Origin: Pseudomonadota bacterium
GTDB taxonomy: Bacteria > Bdellovibrionota_C > UBA2361 > SZUA-149 > DAOLCO01
DNA length: 64,000 nucleotides
Assembly (NCBI GenBank): GCA_027487795.1
Contig: JAIYCX010000013.1
Coordinates: forward strand, 113,730-177,729
Direction: 5' to 3'
Part shown: positions 1 through 8,156 of the stretch, in pieces
Position numbering within the stretch: position 1 is the first letter of the stretch
Layout of the letters: each line of letters begins with the position of its first letter
The notes under the pieces: generated by a model
What the model saw: the letters and a program-made list of their open reading frames with translations, nothing else
Databases searched by the model: none
Told to the model about the DNA's origin: nothing
Made by a program: the position numbers and the translations under genes

Positions 1-540
1 ATGAAATGCATCTATCATTGCATCTTTTGGATAACTCTCACTAAAGTTCACTAAGCTCGCTTTAACTTTCATCCAATTCTCTAATGAAAACTCCGGAAGT
101 GGAACAAAATTTTTGTAAACTGATTGAAATATACTTTGGTATATTTCAACTTTTATATTACCACTAATTTTTTTTTCAAAAGACGGCTCGTACAAAGAAT
201 GTACTTTGGGCAGCTTAAATTTTAAATAAATCGCACCTGGCTTTGGAATATAATCTCCAAGTTCAGAGCTACTGACAATCGCCCGTACGGGAATATTTCC
301 AACTTGTACTGATGTAAATCCTCCCATGGATTCGCATCTTGTTAAAGTAAGCCTATTTTTATCTTGGTATGTTCTGGATAAAAGATTTCCATCAAACATT
401 TCAAAAATACGATTCGCGTATTCATTCTCGCAATCAAACGGAAGCGCGACACCAACAGTAATAAAATTTTCATCCCAAAACTTAGATTCTTCAATATCAA
501 GTTTTTGACGTTCTAACTTTGACAGGATTCTCATCATCAT
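1..540 (-). CDS. partial CDS, unrecognised protein, N-terminal 180 codons
   Basis: An uninterrupted minus-strand frame runs from ATG codons at 540, 537 and 534 off the left edge of the window. An AAGGAG ribosome site lies just upstream, and its spacing favours the third ATG (534). The protein begins MRILSKLERQKLDIEESKFW and is soluble-looking, with no signal peptide or membrane segment. I do not recognise the family. The C-terminus is outside the window. Codon choice and the strong ribosome site make it a real gene. Confidence 0.75.
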   Translation of the reverse strand, partial: MMMRILSKLERQKLDIEESKFWDENFITVGVALPFDCENEYANRIFEMFDGNLLSRTYQDKNRLTLTRCESMGGFTSVQVGNIPVRAIVSSSELGDYIPKPGAIYLKFKLPKVHSLYEPSFEKKISGNIKVEIYQSIFQSVYKNFVPLPEFSLENWMKVKASLVNFSESYPKDAMIDAFH

Positions 541-810
541 ACTCCTTAAAAAACCAAAAAAAACGAATTGAGTCACCAAATAAAAGTTTATTTGGTGAGC
601 TAAAACTTCTACCTAGATAAGATTTTAAAAGAACGGAAATACTTGCATTAAATAGCACTAATAAAAACATTGTCAAACTCTAAGAACTTCTCCTAATAAT
701 ATTTCTGAATTTCATATAGTTACGATTTAAACCATAAAGTTTTGAAGCAAAACTGCCGTAACTTTTTTTATAGTTGTGTGTGTTCTTGTGTTTCAAAAAA
801 GGGGTTTTTT
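541..810. other. intergenic, divergent promoter region
   Basis: A/T-rich spacer between the partial minus-strand gene and the dockerin-Hint gene. It must hold promoters for both. I see no repeat, RNA gene or convincing operator. Confidence 0.4.
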
Positions 811-2574
811 ATGAAGTCTAAGTTTTCGCTTGTTTTACTTTCTCTATTCTTAATTTCTAATATTTCTAAAGCTAGTAACGAAATTAAAGATGGGGTCATT
901 GATGATTTTAAAAAAATTGGCTCTGTTGTTAGTTTAGAAGGAGACTCTAACAAAAGAGGTCCTAGTGGTTTAGGAATTCAGTCTGGTCGTGCTAGTAGTT
1001 TATCATTTGAATATACTGGAGAGGAGTATGGAAGTAGTAAAGCAATTTATGTAAAAGATGGAGCTAGTCAAGAGTCTCCAAGTACAAACAGACTTGATGT
1101 AGATAAAGATAATCGCATTAGTCCGCTTGATGTATTAATGTTAATAAATGCTCTGAATAGAGGAGATCAATATAATATAGACTTAGATGCTAATTCTGAT
1201 GGTTATGTAAGTCCTATAGATGTATTACTGATTATTAATTACTTAAATCGCGATCCTGCGACTAATCAGGGAGGTACATATACTGGAAATAATAGAGTAT
1301 CGGACACTACCGATTCTTCATTTTCACTAGCAAACTATGGTAGAGGACAATCCAAAGCCAGCGTTAGTTATAATACACAGGCAAAAAAAGAACTATTAAC
1401 TGGCTATACAGGTTTTAGTCTTAAAATTAAATTTAATGGTCTTGAAGCTTATAGTACGAATGATCCAGAAATTAAAATCGGTTTAACTACAAGAGATGAA
1501 AGAGGATATATCGCAGGATCCTCAGTCTGCTCTACTAAAATAGAAACAGTTATGGCCGAAAGCGGAAGAGCAAGAATAAATAAAAATGCTAAAGTCGAGA
1601 TACCATTTGCGAATTGTGTAAAAGGAGCAAATGCCAGCTCAGCAGCTGATTTAAAAAATATTTCTGAAATTGGATTAAGTTTAATAAATAAAGATTTTCT
1701 TTCAGAGTTTTCTGTACAGGAATTTTCTCTTACTGGAAAAATTGAAGTAATGGGGCCAGAAGATATTTATACACCTAACGCAACCAATATTCCTCTCCTA
1801 CCGACAAGAAGAATACAATGTGACGTTATTGACTTAGCAGAGATGGAAAGAAAGACAAATGAGGAATTAGAGAATTACATGAGAGTACACGGGGGAAAAG
1901 TAGATTTCGAGGGAGAAACGTCCTGTTTTAGAAATCCATATTTCGATGCTTCACTAGGAAATGGAACAAATGTATATGTCCCACCAGCTCAATTCGGTGA
2001 ATTATTAAATATGTATACAGGAGATAACGCTAATTATAATAACAGCATTGAACAAAGCAAATCATACTGGATAAATTCTAATGCAAATAATGCTGCTGTA
2101 AAGAGCGCATGTTTTATATGCTTGTTAAGAAGAGATAGTGGATGTTATCCACGCGGAGTACAAGTATCTCTAGCTAACGGAGATAGTAAAAAAGTCGAAG
2201 ATATCGCAGTCGGAGATCTAATAAGTAACCCAGTTACAGGAGAAGCTCGTAAGGTTTTAAAAATTGTAGAAGGACCAGAAAAGTTAGGAATAGTAGAATA
2301 TGGTTTTGGAGATACTTTAGCTAAGGTAACCCAAAAGCATCCAATACTTACTAAAAATGGACTTAAGACAGCTATTGAACTTAGTCTATCAGACGAAGTG
2401 AAAGATAAAGAAGGTAAACTTCATCAATTAAGACACCTAAAAGTACTAGAAGTTCAAGAAGGTGAGACTGTTATCAACTTCGTCCTCGAAGGCGAAAATA
2501 AAGATGATCACTACATGCTAGCAGATGGCATAGTTGTAGGAGATTTATATCTACAGAAAGAGCTAGGGAAGTAA
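811..2574 (+). CDS. secreted dockerin and Hint-domain protein
   Basis: I chose the ATG at 811 rather than 742 because a Sec signal peptide (MKSKFSLVLLSLFLISN) starts there, giving 587 residues. Residues 92-148 form a type I dockerin pair: two Ca-binding repeats, DVDKDNRISPLDVLMLINAL and DLDANSDGYVSPIDVLLIIN. Dockerins bind cohesins on cell-surface scaffolds. Residues 445-587 form a C-terminal Hint (hedgehog/intein) domain starting at Cys445 (CYPRGVQVSLANGDSKKVED) with the TQKHPIL block near its middle. The chain ends about 20 residues after an HYML stretch where an intein would have His-Asn and an extein nucleophile, so autocleavage or ester formation is likelier than splicing. The middle part is unrecognised. 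Only 4 bases separate it from the next secreted gene. Confidence 0.8.
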   Translation: MKSKFSLVLLSLFLISNISKASNEIKDGVIDDFKKIGSVVSLEGDSNKRGPSGLGIQSGRASSLSFEYTGEEYGSSKAIYVKDGASQESPSTNRLDVDKDNRISPLDVLMLINALNRGDQYNIDLDANSDGYVSPIDVLLIINYLNRDPATNQGGTYTGNNRVSDTTDSSFSLANYGRGQSKASVSYNTQAKKELLTGYTGFSLKIKFNGLEAYSTNDPEIKIGLTTRDERGYIAGSSVCSTKIETVMAESGRARINKNAKVEIPFANCVKGANASSAADLKNISEIGLSLINKDFLSEFSVQEFSLTGKIEVMGPEDIYTPNATNIPLLPTRRIQCDVIDLAEMERKTNEELENYMRVHGGKVDFEGETSCFRNPYFDASLGNGTNVYVPPAQFGELLNMYTGDNANYNNSIEQSKSYWINSNANNAAVKSACFICLLRRDSGCYPRGVQVSLANGDSKKVEDIAVGDLISNPVTGEARKVLKIVEGPEKLGIVEYGFGDTLAKVTQKHPILTKNGLKTAIELSLSDEVKDKEGKLHQLRHLKVLEVQEGETVINFVLEGENKDDHYMLADGIVVGDLYLQKELGK

Positions 2575-2578
2575 ACTT

Positions 2579-3370
2579 ATGAAACTGAATATATTAAAAT
2601 TAGTTATAAGTTTAACAAGTACGCTAATGCTGAGTATCTCAGCATTAGCAGAATCCATAGATAGAGAGATAGAAAGGAATTTAGGTTTAGAATATGCAAA
2701 TGTATCAAAAGGTGTGATAAAAGTAACGATTAAGCCTGAAGGACGATGTTTCTTTGGCGACCTTGATGCAATGATTTTAGAGCTAGGGACTAGTGCAAAA
2801 GACACTAAATATTACTTAAGTTTAGAGTCTATGGATAATACAAGTAGCCAAAGTACTAATTTCACAGAACTTCCAAGTCTAATGAAATTAGCTTCAGAAC
2901 CTAATACTTTTGAATTAGCAATTCCTAATAAAGATTCAAAACTTCTTGGTTTATATCTGTGCAAATCTTCGTCAAGTAACTTCACGACTTGCAAAGATAA
3001 GAAGGTAGTGAGTTATAATGAAATTCTAAAACGATATCAGGTTAATTATAACAAGAAAGATAAAACTGTTCAGAATGTATCAAACTCTCCAGAGTATCTA
3101 ACGAACTCTGCTGATAAAATTTATTTTTATAAACCAATAATTGTTCAAGACTATAAAGTAGCAGTTCCTACTAAGGCCATGAGCAATAGTCGTTATGAAT
3201 CAATGAATAGTATGCTTAGTAAATTAGATGTAAATAATAAGTCATTAGAAAGCGATATGAAGACTATGCTTCAGTTATCATCAACCTTAGAATCTATTCC
3301 GTTGCAAGTAAAAAAAGGCGAAGTGGTGATTACACTGCCAGGTTTTAGTGCAAAAAAATGTGGGCTCTAG
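2579..3370 (+). CDS. secreted protein, partner of the dockerin-Hint gene
   Basis: 263 residues with an N-terminal Sec signal (MKLNILKLVISLTSTLMLSI, cleavage near ALAES). The family is not recognised. It begins 4 bases after the dockerin-Hint stop, so the two are probably cotranscribed and may act together at the surface. It is rich in Ser, Lys and Thr and has four Cys in the mature part, including CKSSSSNFTTC and a final CGL. The stop overlaps the stop of the convergent pyrophosphatase gene in the palindrome CTAG. Confidence 0.7.
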   Translation: MKLNILKLVISLTSTLMLSISALAESIDREIERNLGLEYANVSKGVIKVTIKPEGRCFFGDLDAMILELGTSAKDTKYYLSLESMDNTSSQSTNFTELPSLMKLASEPNTFELAIPNKDSKLLGLYLCKSSSSNFTTCKDKKVVSYNEILKRYQVNYNKKDKTVQNVSNSPEYLTNSADKIYFYKPIIVQDYKVAVPTKAMSNSRYESMNSMLSKLDVNNKSLESDMKTMLQLSSTLESIPLQVKKGEVVITLPGFSAKKCGL

Positions 3371-4017
3371 GAGCTGATTAATTTCTGGTAGTCTAACTGA
3401 CTACTAGAAATTACTTCTTTTGCAATATTTGCAGAATAAATATCTGTAATTTCTACTACCGAAGTATTTTGATCAGGCGACCTTTTATAATTTAAAAAAT
3501 AGTGTCGAAGCCTATCAATTAACTCCTCAGGAATACTCGAAATATCTTTGATATTTCCATAAACTGAGTCATCCTTTAAAACAGCAATGATCTTATCGTC
3601 AGCCTCATTATCATCAATTAGCCTAAGCCCACCGACAGGAATAGCTTCAACTATAATATCGCCATGAGTAATAGTTTTTTCCGTAAGAACACAAATATCA
3701 AGAGGATCCCCATCCCCAACTATATTACTTCTTGAAACTTTGTTCCCACAATAGTTCCCCACCTCAGTTCCACAATAAGTTTGAGGCACAAAACCATACA
3801 GCATAGGACATTGATTAGAATATTTTTGTGGGCGATCTATTTTAAGATAACCAGACTCTTTATCAATTTCATACTTCACAGAGTCAGTAGGAACGATTTC
3901 AATAAAAACTGTTATAATATCAGGAGCTGCTATGCCGATAGAAATGCCGTGCCAGGGATGAGATTTGTAGGGCTGGGATTTATAGAGCTGTGATTTGTAT
4001 TTATTATTTTCTTGCAT
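3367..4017 (-). CDS. ppa: inorganic pyrophosphatase, family I
   Basis: Hydrolyses PPi to two phosphates in the cytoplasm and pulls biosynthetic reactions forward. The 216 residues carry the family I pattern: IEIVPTDSVKYEIDKESG near residues 37-54, YGFVPQTYCG, and the metal-binding GDGDPLDICVLTE with its three Asp near residues 105-117, followed by DDKIIAVLKDD. Length is normal for a bacterial hexameric enzyme plus about 20 N-terminal residues with a repeated YKSQ/YKSH pattern. It converges on the secreted gene at 2579 with a shared CTAG stop. The region upstream of its start contains a composite palindromic element. Confidence 0.93.
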   Translation of the reverse strand: MQENNKYKSQLYKSQPYKSHPWHGISIGIAAPDIITVFIEIVPTDSVKYEIDKESGYLKIDRPQKYSNQCPMLYGFVPQTYCGTEVGNYCGNKVSRSNIVGDGDPLDICVLTEKTITHGDIIVEAIPVGGLRLIDDNEADDKIIAVLKDDSVYGNIKDISSIPEELIDRLRHYFLNYKRSPDQNTSVVEITDIYSANIAKEVISSSQLDYQKLISS

Positions 4018-4104
4018 GTTTTAATTTATTTTTTAATTCTTTGCCTACATACTTTTGCAACTTCTATCTAAATTATGCAAAGACAAAAAGTAGCCGCTCA
4101 CTCG

Positions 4105-4260
4105 ATAAGTTCTGACCCCTTAAGTCTTAATCTGCTCATTCTCGCACATTCCACCTGGAATGTAGCTCCGAGGTGCCACAAATTTTTTCCAGCTAAATTT
4201 AGCTAAGGAAAAAAATTTGCTCGAAGTCCGCCGATTAAGACTTAAAGGGTCAGAACTTAT
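4105..4260 (+). repeat. paired palindromic element, unit 1, copy 1
   Basis: Outer inverted arms of about 28 bases (ATAAGTTCTGACCC... and ...GGGTCAGAACTTAT). Inside are a small hairpin ACATTCC/GGAATGT, the conserved CGAGGTGCC, an AT hairpin around CCAGCTAAATTTAGCT and a conserved GAAGTCCG before the right arm. It faces unit 2 at 4394. The arms differ from those of the other copies yet remain self-complementary. Confidence 0.85.
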
Positions 4261-4393
4261 TTCATCACTTAATTTTTATAAATAAGACTTTATAAGGTCT
4301 TTCTTAATTTAGTTAATACTAAGTATTGTAACTCTACAAACCTTATCTTCTATTGCAGTGTATTTAATATAACAAAACATAGACGGGGCAATA

Positions 4394-4546
4394 GAGTTTC
4401 AAATCCTTGAGTCTTATTGGCCGGACTTCGAGTAAATTTTTTTCCTCAGCTAAATTTAGCTGGAAAAAATTTAGGGCACCTCGGAGCTGCATTCCCAGCG
4501 GGAATGCGCGAGAATGAGGCCAAAAAGACTCAAGGATTTGAAACTC
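4394..4546 (-). repeat. paired palindromic element, unit 2, copy 1
   Basis: Reverse-orientation partner of the unit at 4105, separated by 133 bases. Perfect 22-base arms (GAGTTTCAAATCCTTGAGTC and its complement), core CGGACTTCG, TAGCTGGAAAAAA and GGCACCTCG, and small hairpin GCATTCCC/GGGAATGC. It is followed by GGGTGGGGTA, as in the other copies. Together they make a composite of about 442 bases between ppa and selB. Confidence 0.85.
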
Positions 4547-4608
4547 GGGTGGGGTAGTAAACGTTAAACTCGAGAATTATTTGCTCATGCTCACTGATAG
4601 TGTCTATC

Positions 4609-6531
4609 CTAAAGAACCTTTCTCAGATCCCCAACTCTTATTGTTAATTTATTACTATCAAAATTTTCCAAAACTGGAACTGCCAGGTTTCTACTTAGTG
4701 CTGTCTTACCTCTAAAATCTATTAACGAAAAGCCCTCGGGATGGCTTTGTTTTAACTCTAACAAAACAGATTTGTAAAAATTTAACTTCGTAGTGGAAAA
4801 AACATATGTTTGGATATTTGTTATCAAGCCTTCAGACTCTAGCAGTTTTTGAATTGGTTTAAATTCTTGTTCTGTAAACTTTATTTCTTCCAATAAATTA
4901 ACTTTTGATATACCAGATACCACTTCTAATATGCGAAGTACTTTTTCGTAAGCTTCTAAGTCTTTTTTTGAAATTTCGGGCTTGAATGTTTTTAATGAAA
5001 AGTATGTTTTGTTGTAGGTTAATCTTTCATCTTTTAAAATAAAACTTCTAAATTTTTCCTCATCTAGACTTTCTACATTAAAACTTTCTGCGCTAAAGTA
5101 CTTACATATCTCGTACAAACTCAGTCCAAGCTTTAATGGATTTTTTAAGTGATACTTACTTATTATTGAAAATATTTTATTCTTAAGTGCTTCTTCTTTA
5201 TAAGCATTAATCCAAGAAGTTTTCCCAATTCTTATTAGTAAAGATTGTGCCTCAAATTGAGCTAACTTCTCCTCATAATAGCCTTCATTTAATCCAAGTA
5301 ATGCGACAAGATCTTTTTTATAAATAAAAATCCTCTCCCCTGCTAAGAGTTCAGATGAAGTAAAATTTCCGCTTAAATTAAAGCTACTAGAAGTATTAAA
5401 ATCCTCTATTCTCTTTTCACTATAACGCTTTCTAATCGGCCTTGAGGAGATAGATAAAACAGAGCCTCCTGCTACTGTATATGAATCTCTTAGAATGAAC
5501 TTATCCCCTGCACTTACTACGACTTCCTTACTAAATAATATCCTGCCTGCTGCTTCCATTCCTGGTTCTATTGTATTTCCACCAACTGGATAAACTCTAC
5601 ATGCTGCAGACAATGTTCCAAGGCAAAAAGTAAACTGCCTTCCTCTAACAATATGCTCGTTCTCAGAAGAATTTTTTAGCCAGACATTTATACTTTTTGT
5701 TTGATTAAAAACATTTGGCGTAGCCAAACAGACTCCTCGTTCAAAATCTTCTACCTCGGCACTTCTTAAATTTATAGCCGAGCTAATTCCCTGACTTGTA
5801 GCTAAAACCTCAGTCCTATAATTTTGAATGCTTCTTATATCTAATTTATTTCTCGTATGTGATGTAATAAGCTCTAATTCTTGATCTTTTAAAACCATAC
5901 CCTGACAAGGTATGCCAGTAACGACTACTCCTGCACCTTTCATAATGAATGCAGACCTAACATACATTCTAAAAGGAATGTTATTAGTTGTTTTTTCTAT
6001 TTTTATACTTGTGAGTACTGCTTCCTCTATTAGAAGTCGCAGTTCAGAAATTCCATAATTTGTTATAGAAGAAACTATGCTAATTCTAGAATCGTCAGAA
6101 ATTAAAAATTCAACTAAAAGCTCTTCAATTTCTTGCTCAACTTCTTTAATTCTAAATTCAGAAACTAAATCTTTTTTTGTTATCACCGGTAAGATTTTCT
6201 TAGCACCTAAGTGAGATAAAATTTGTAGATGCTCTCTAGTCTGTGGCATGACACCATCATCTGCTGCGACTATTAAAAGAGCGATTTCGATAGAAGAAGC
6301 GCCGGCTGTCATATTTTTTATAAAATCTTGATGCCCAGGAACATCTACTAAGCCAATGACATCTCCATTAGATAAAACAAAAGGTGCCACTGCAAAGTCA
6401 ATACTAACCCCCCTGAGCTTCTCTTCTGGGTGCCTATCGGTTTCAAACCCAGTTAAGGCTTTTACTAAAGAAGTTTTCCCATGGTCAACATGGCCGGCAG
6501 TGCCAATAATTATAGGTAAGGCTCGTGACAA
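4609..6531 (-). CDS. selB: selenocysteine-specific elongation factor SelB
   Basis: Delivers Sec-tRNA to UGA codons that are followed by a SECIS hairpin. 640 residues, normal for bacterial SelB. The N-terminal EF-Tu-like GTPase has P-loop [14 protein letters not shown] (residues 13-26), DVPGHQDF and TKKD. EF-Tu-like beta barrels follow, and the last 250 or so residues are the winged-helix repeats that bind SECIS RNA. It starts 7 bases after the selA stop and belongs to the selC-selA-selB unit. It implies UGA recoding in this genome, and a UGA-containing gene sits just beyond selC. Confidence 0.95.
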   Translation of the reverse strand: MSRALPIIIGTAGHVDHGKTSLVKALTGFETDRHPEEKLRGVSIDFAVAPFVLSNGDVIGLVDVPGHQDFIKNMTAGASSIEIALLIVAADDGVMPQTREHLQILSHLGAKKILPVITKKDLVSEFRIKEVEQEIEELLVEFLISDDSRISIVSSITNYGISELRLLIEEAVLTSIKIEKTTNNIPFRMYVRSAFIMKGAGVVVTGIPCQGMVLKDQELELITSHTRNKLDIRSIQNYRTEVLATSQGISSAINLRSAEVEDFERGVCLATPNVFNQTKSINVWLKNSSENEHIVRGRQFTFCLGTLSAACRVYPVGGNTIEPGMEAAGRILFSKEVVVSAGDKFILRDSYTVAGGSVLSISSRPIRKRYSEKRIEDFNTSSSFNLSGNFTSSELLAGERIFIYKKDLVALLGLNEGYYEEKLAQFEAQSLLIRIGKTSWINAYKEEALKNKIFSIISKYHLKNPLKLGLSLYEICKYFSAESFNVESLDEEKFRSFILKDERLTYNKTYFSLKTFKPEISKKDLEAYEKVLRILEVVSGISKVNLLEEIKFTEQEFKPIQKLLESEGLITNIQTYVFSTTKLNFYKSVLLELKQSHPEGFSLIDFRGKTALSRNLAVPVLENFDSNKLTIRVGDLRKVL

Positions 6532-6538
6532 AATATGA

Positions 6539-7894
6539 CTATTGAAAATTATTTATACTGTTAATTATTTCAGTATCTTCAATATCAGAGACACCGCGAA
6601 GATCAAAATAAATCGCGCCATCATGAGTCCTAGTAAAAATACTTGGAGTTTGATTTCTTAAATAATTAGCAAATTTTTCAACTTGTTTATGCTTTATTCG
6701 AAACCCATAAGACTGAATTGCTCTATCTGGAGTTGAGCCTCCACCTAGATAACTATCCATCATAACGACTTCGGCATTATCAACAGATATTTCTGATAAA
6801 ATCTTATTAGCTCTATTTTTTAATTCTTTATTAGAGACACTTAAAAATTTATAAATAGGAATTTCCTCACTAACTTTATTATTTAGAAAACTAAGAAGGG
6901 TACCCTCTAATGCTCTTAAAGTAAGCTTGCAGGATCTGAACATTCTAGAAAATTCATTCTTTCTAATTCTATTAATTAAAGTTTCTTCACCGCTTAAAAT
7001 CCCAGCTTGAGGTCCTCCAATTAATTTATCCCCACTATAACAACAAACAGAAACTCCGAATTTTACACAATCTTCGACTGTTAACTCTCTCTCCAGTCCC
7101 CACTTAGATAAATCAACCAAAGCCCCACTACCAAGATCTGCAAAAACAGGAATTTTATGTTTTTTCCCTAGCTCACACAATTCTTCTAAGCTCGGAATAG
7201 ACGCAAAACCAGATATTCTAAAATTTGATTGATGCACAAACAATAATGCTGAAGTATTGGAAGTTATCGCTTTTTCATAATCTAATAAATGTGTTTTATT
7301 AGTAGTCCCAACTTCTACCATCTTACAACCACTAGCAGCCATAATATCTGGCATACGGTAACAGCCTCCGATTTCAACTAAATGTCCTCGGCTAATAATA
7401 ACTTCACGACCATCGCAAAGCTCTTTTAACATTATAAAAGTAGCTGCAGCGTTATTGTTAATTACAGTTGTAGCCTCAGCACCTGTTAATTCTTTTATAA
7501 TTTCTTCAATGAAATCTTCTCGTTTCGATCTTTCTCCGCTTGATCTATCAGCCTGAACTAAATTATAGCCAGCTCCTACTTCTAAAAATTCAGTTGCTAA
7601 GTCAGATAGTGGTGCCCTACCAAGACCAGTGTGCAGTAAAATTCCCGTACAATTGATTGCCCGTTTTCCTCCAAGGAAAACATGAGAGACTTCTTCTTTA
7701 ATTTTTTTAATTATTTTTTCAAAACTAGGAACTGTCTTTTTCTTCAGTTTAATTTCTGAACGAATCTGATCTAGTACTCGATTAGCAATTAACTTAACTA
7801 ATCCGATTCCTGTTTTTTGTATTAAATCACTTAGCTCCGTACAAGATAAAACTTTAGTGACCGCCGGTATATTCCGGTATGTATTTTCTTCCAT
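6539..7894 (-). CDS. selA: L-seryl-tRNA(Sec) selenium transferase SelA
   Basis: PLP enzyme that converts Ser-tRNA(Sec) to Sec-tRNA(Sec) using selenophosphate. 451 residues, typical length. The PLP lysine lies in YSGDKLIGGPQAGILSG (about residue 300), and VFADLGSGALVDL and EVGTTNKTHLLDYE are also family-typical. It lies between selC (upstream) and selB (7 bases downstream) on the same strand. selD, which makes selenophosphate, is not in the window and must be elsewhere if the pathway works. Confidence 0.95.
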   Translation of the reverse strand: MEENTYRNIPAVTKVLSCTELSDLIQKTGIGLVKLIANRVLDQIRSEIKLKKKTVPSFEKIIKKIKEEVSHVFLGGKRAINCTGILLHTGLGRAPLSDLATEFLEVGAGYNLVQADRSSGERSKREDFIEEIIKELTGAEATTVINNNAAATFIMLKELCDGREVIISRGHLVEIGGCYRMPDIMAASGCKMVEVGTTNKTHLLDYEKAITSNTSALLFVHQSNFRISGFASIPSLEELCELGKKHKIPVFADLGSGALVDLSKWGLERELTVEDCVKFGVSVCCYSGDKLIGGPQAGILSGEETLINRIRKNEFSRMFRSCKLTLRALEGTLLSFLNNKVSEEIPIYKFLSVSNKELKNRANKILSEISVDNAEVVMMDSYLGGGSTPDRAIQSYGFRIKHKQVEKFANYLRNQTPSIFTRTHDGAIYFDLRGVSDIEDTEIINSINNFQ

Positions 7895-7911
7895 TTACCC
7901 CTCTATGATTT

Positions 7912-8006
7912 TGGCGGAAGTATATGGGGATCGAACCCACCCAGAGCTTTTTAGGCCCTGCAACGGTTTTGAAGACCGCAAGCATCACCAGACACTTCAT
8001 ACTTCC
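7912..8006 (-). tRNA. selC: tRNA-Sec (anticodon UCA), selC
   Basis: About 95 nt on the minus strand. An 8-bp acceptor stem (GGAAGTAT/ATACTTCC), long D arm, anticodon loop CTTCAAA with anticodon TCA, long variable arm (GCAGGGCCTAAAAAGCTCTG) and T arm GGGTTCGATCC. A GCCA 3' end is encoded. The 8-bp acceptor, long variable arm and UCA anticodon are diagnostic of tRNA-Sec. It is the first element of the selC-selA-selB unit and diverges from the UGA-containing gene at 8157. Confidence 0.96.
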
Positions 8007-8156
8007 AGAGGATTAATAAGTTAAGATTTCAATAACTTAGATTACCATACACAAGTTTTGGTTTCTATAAAAATGATAATTAATTAAAGAACTTAAAAAA
8101 AGTCGCTAATGTACCGATTTACATCATAATATTCTATATTTAGACTAGTTTAATTA

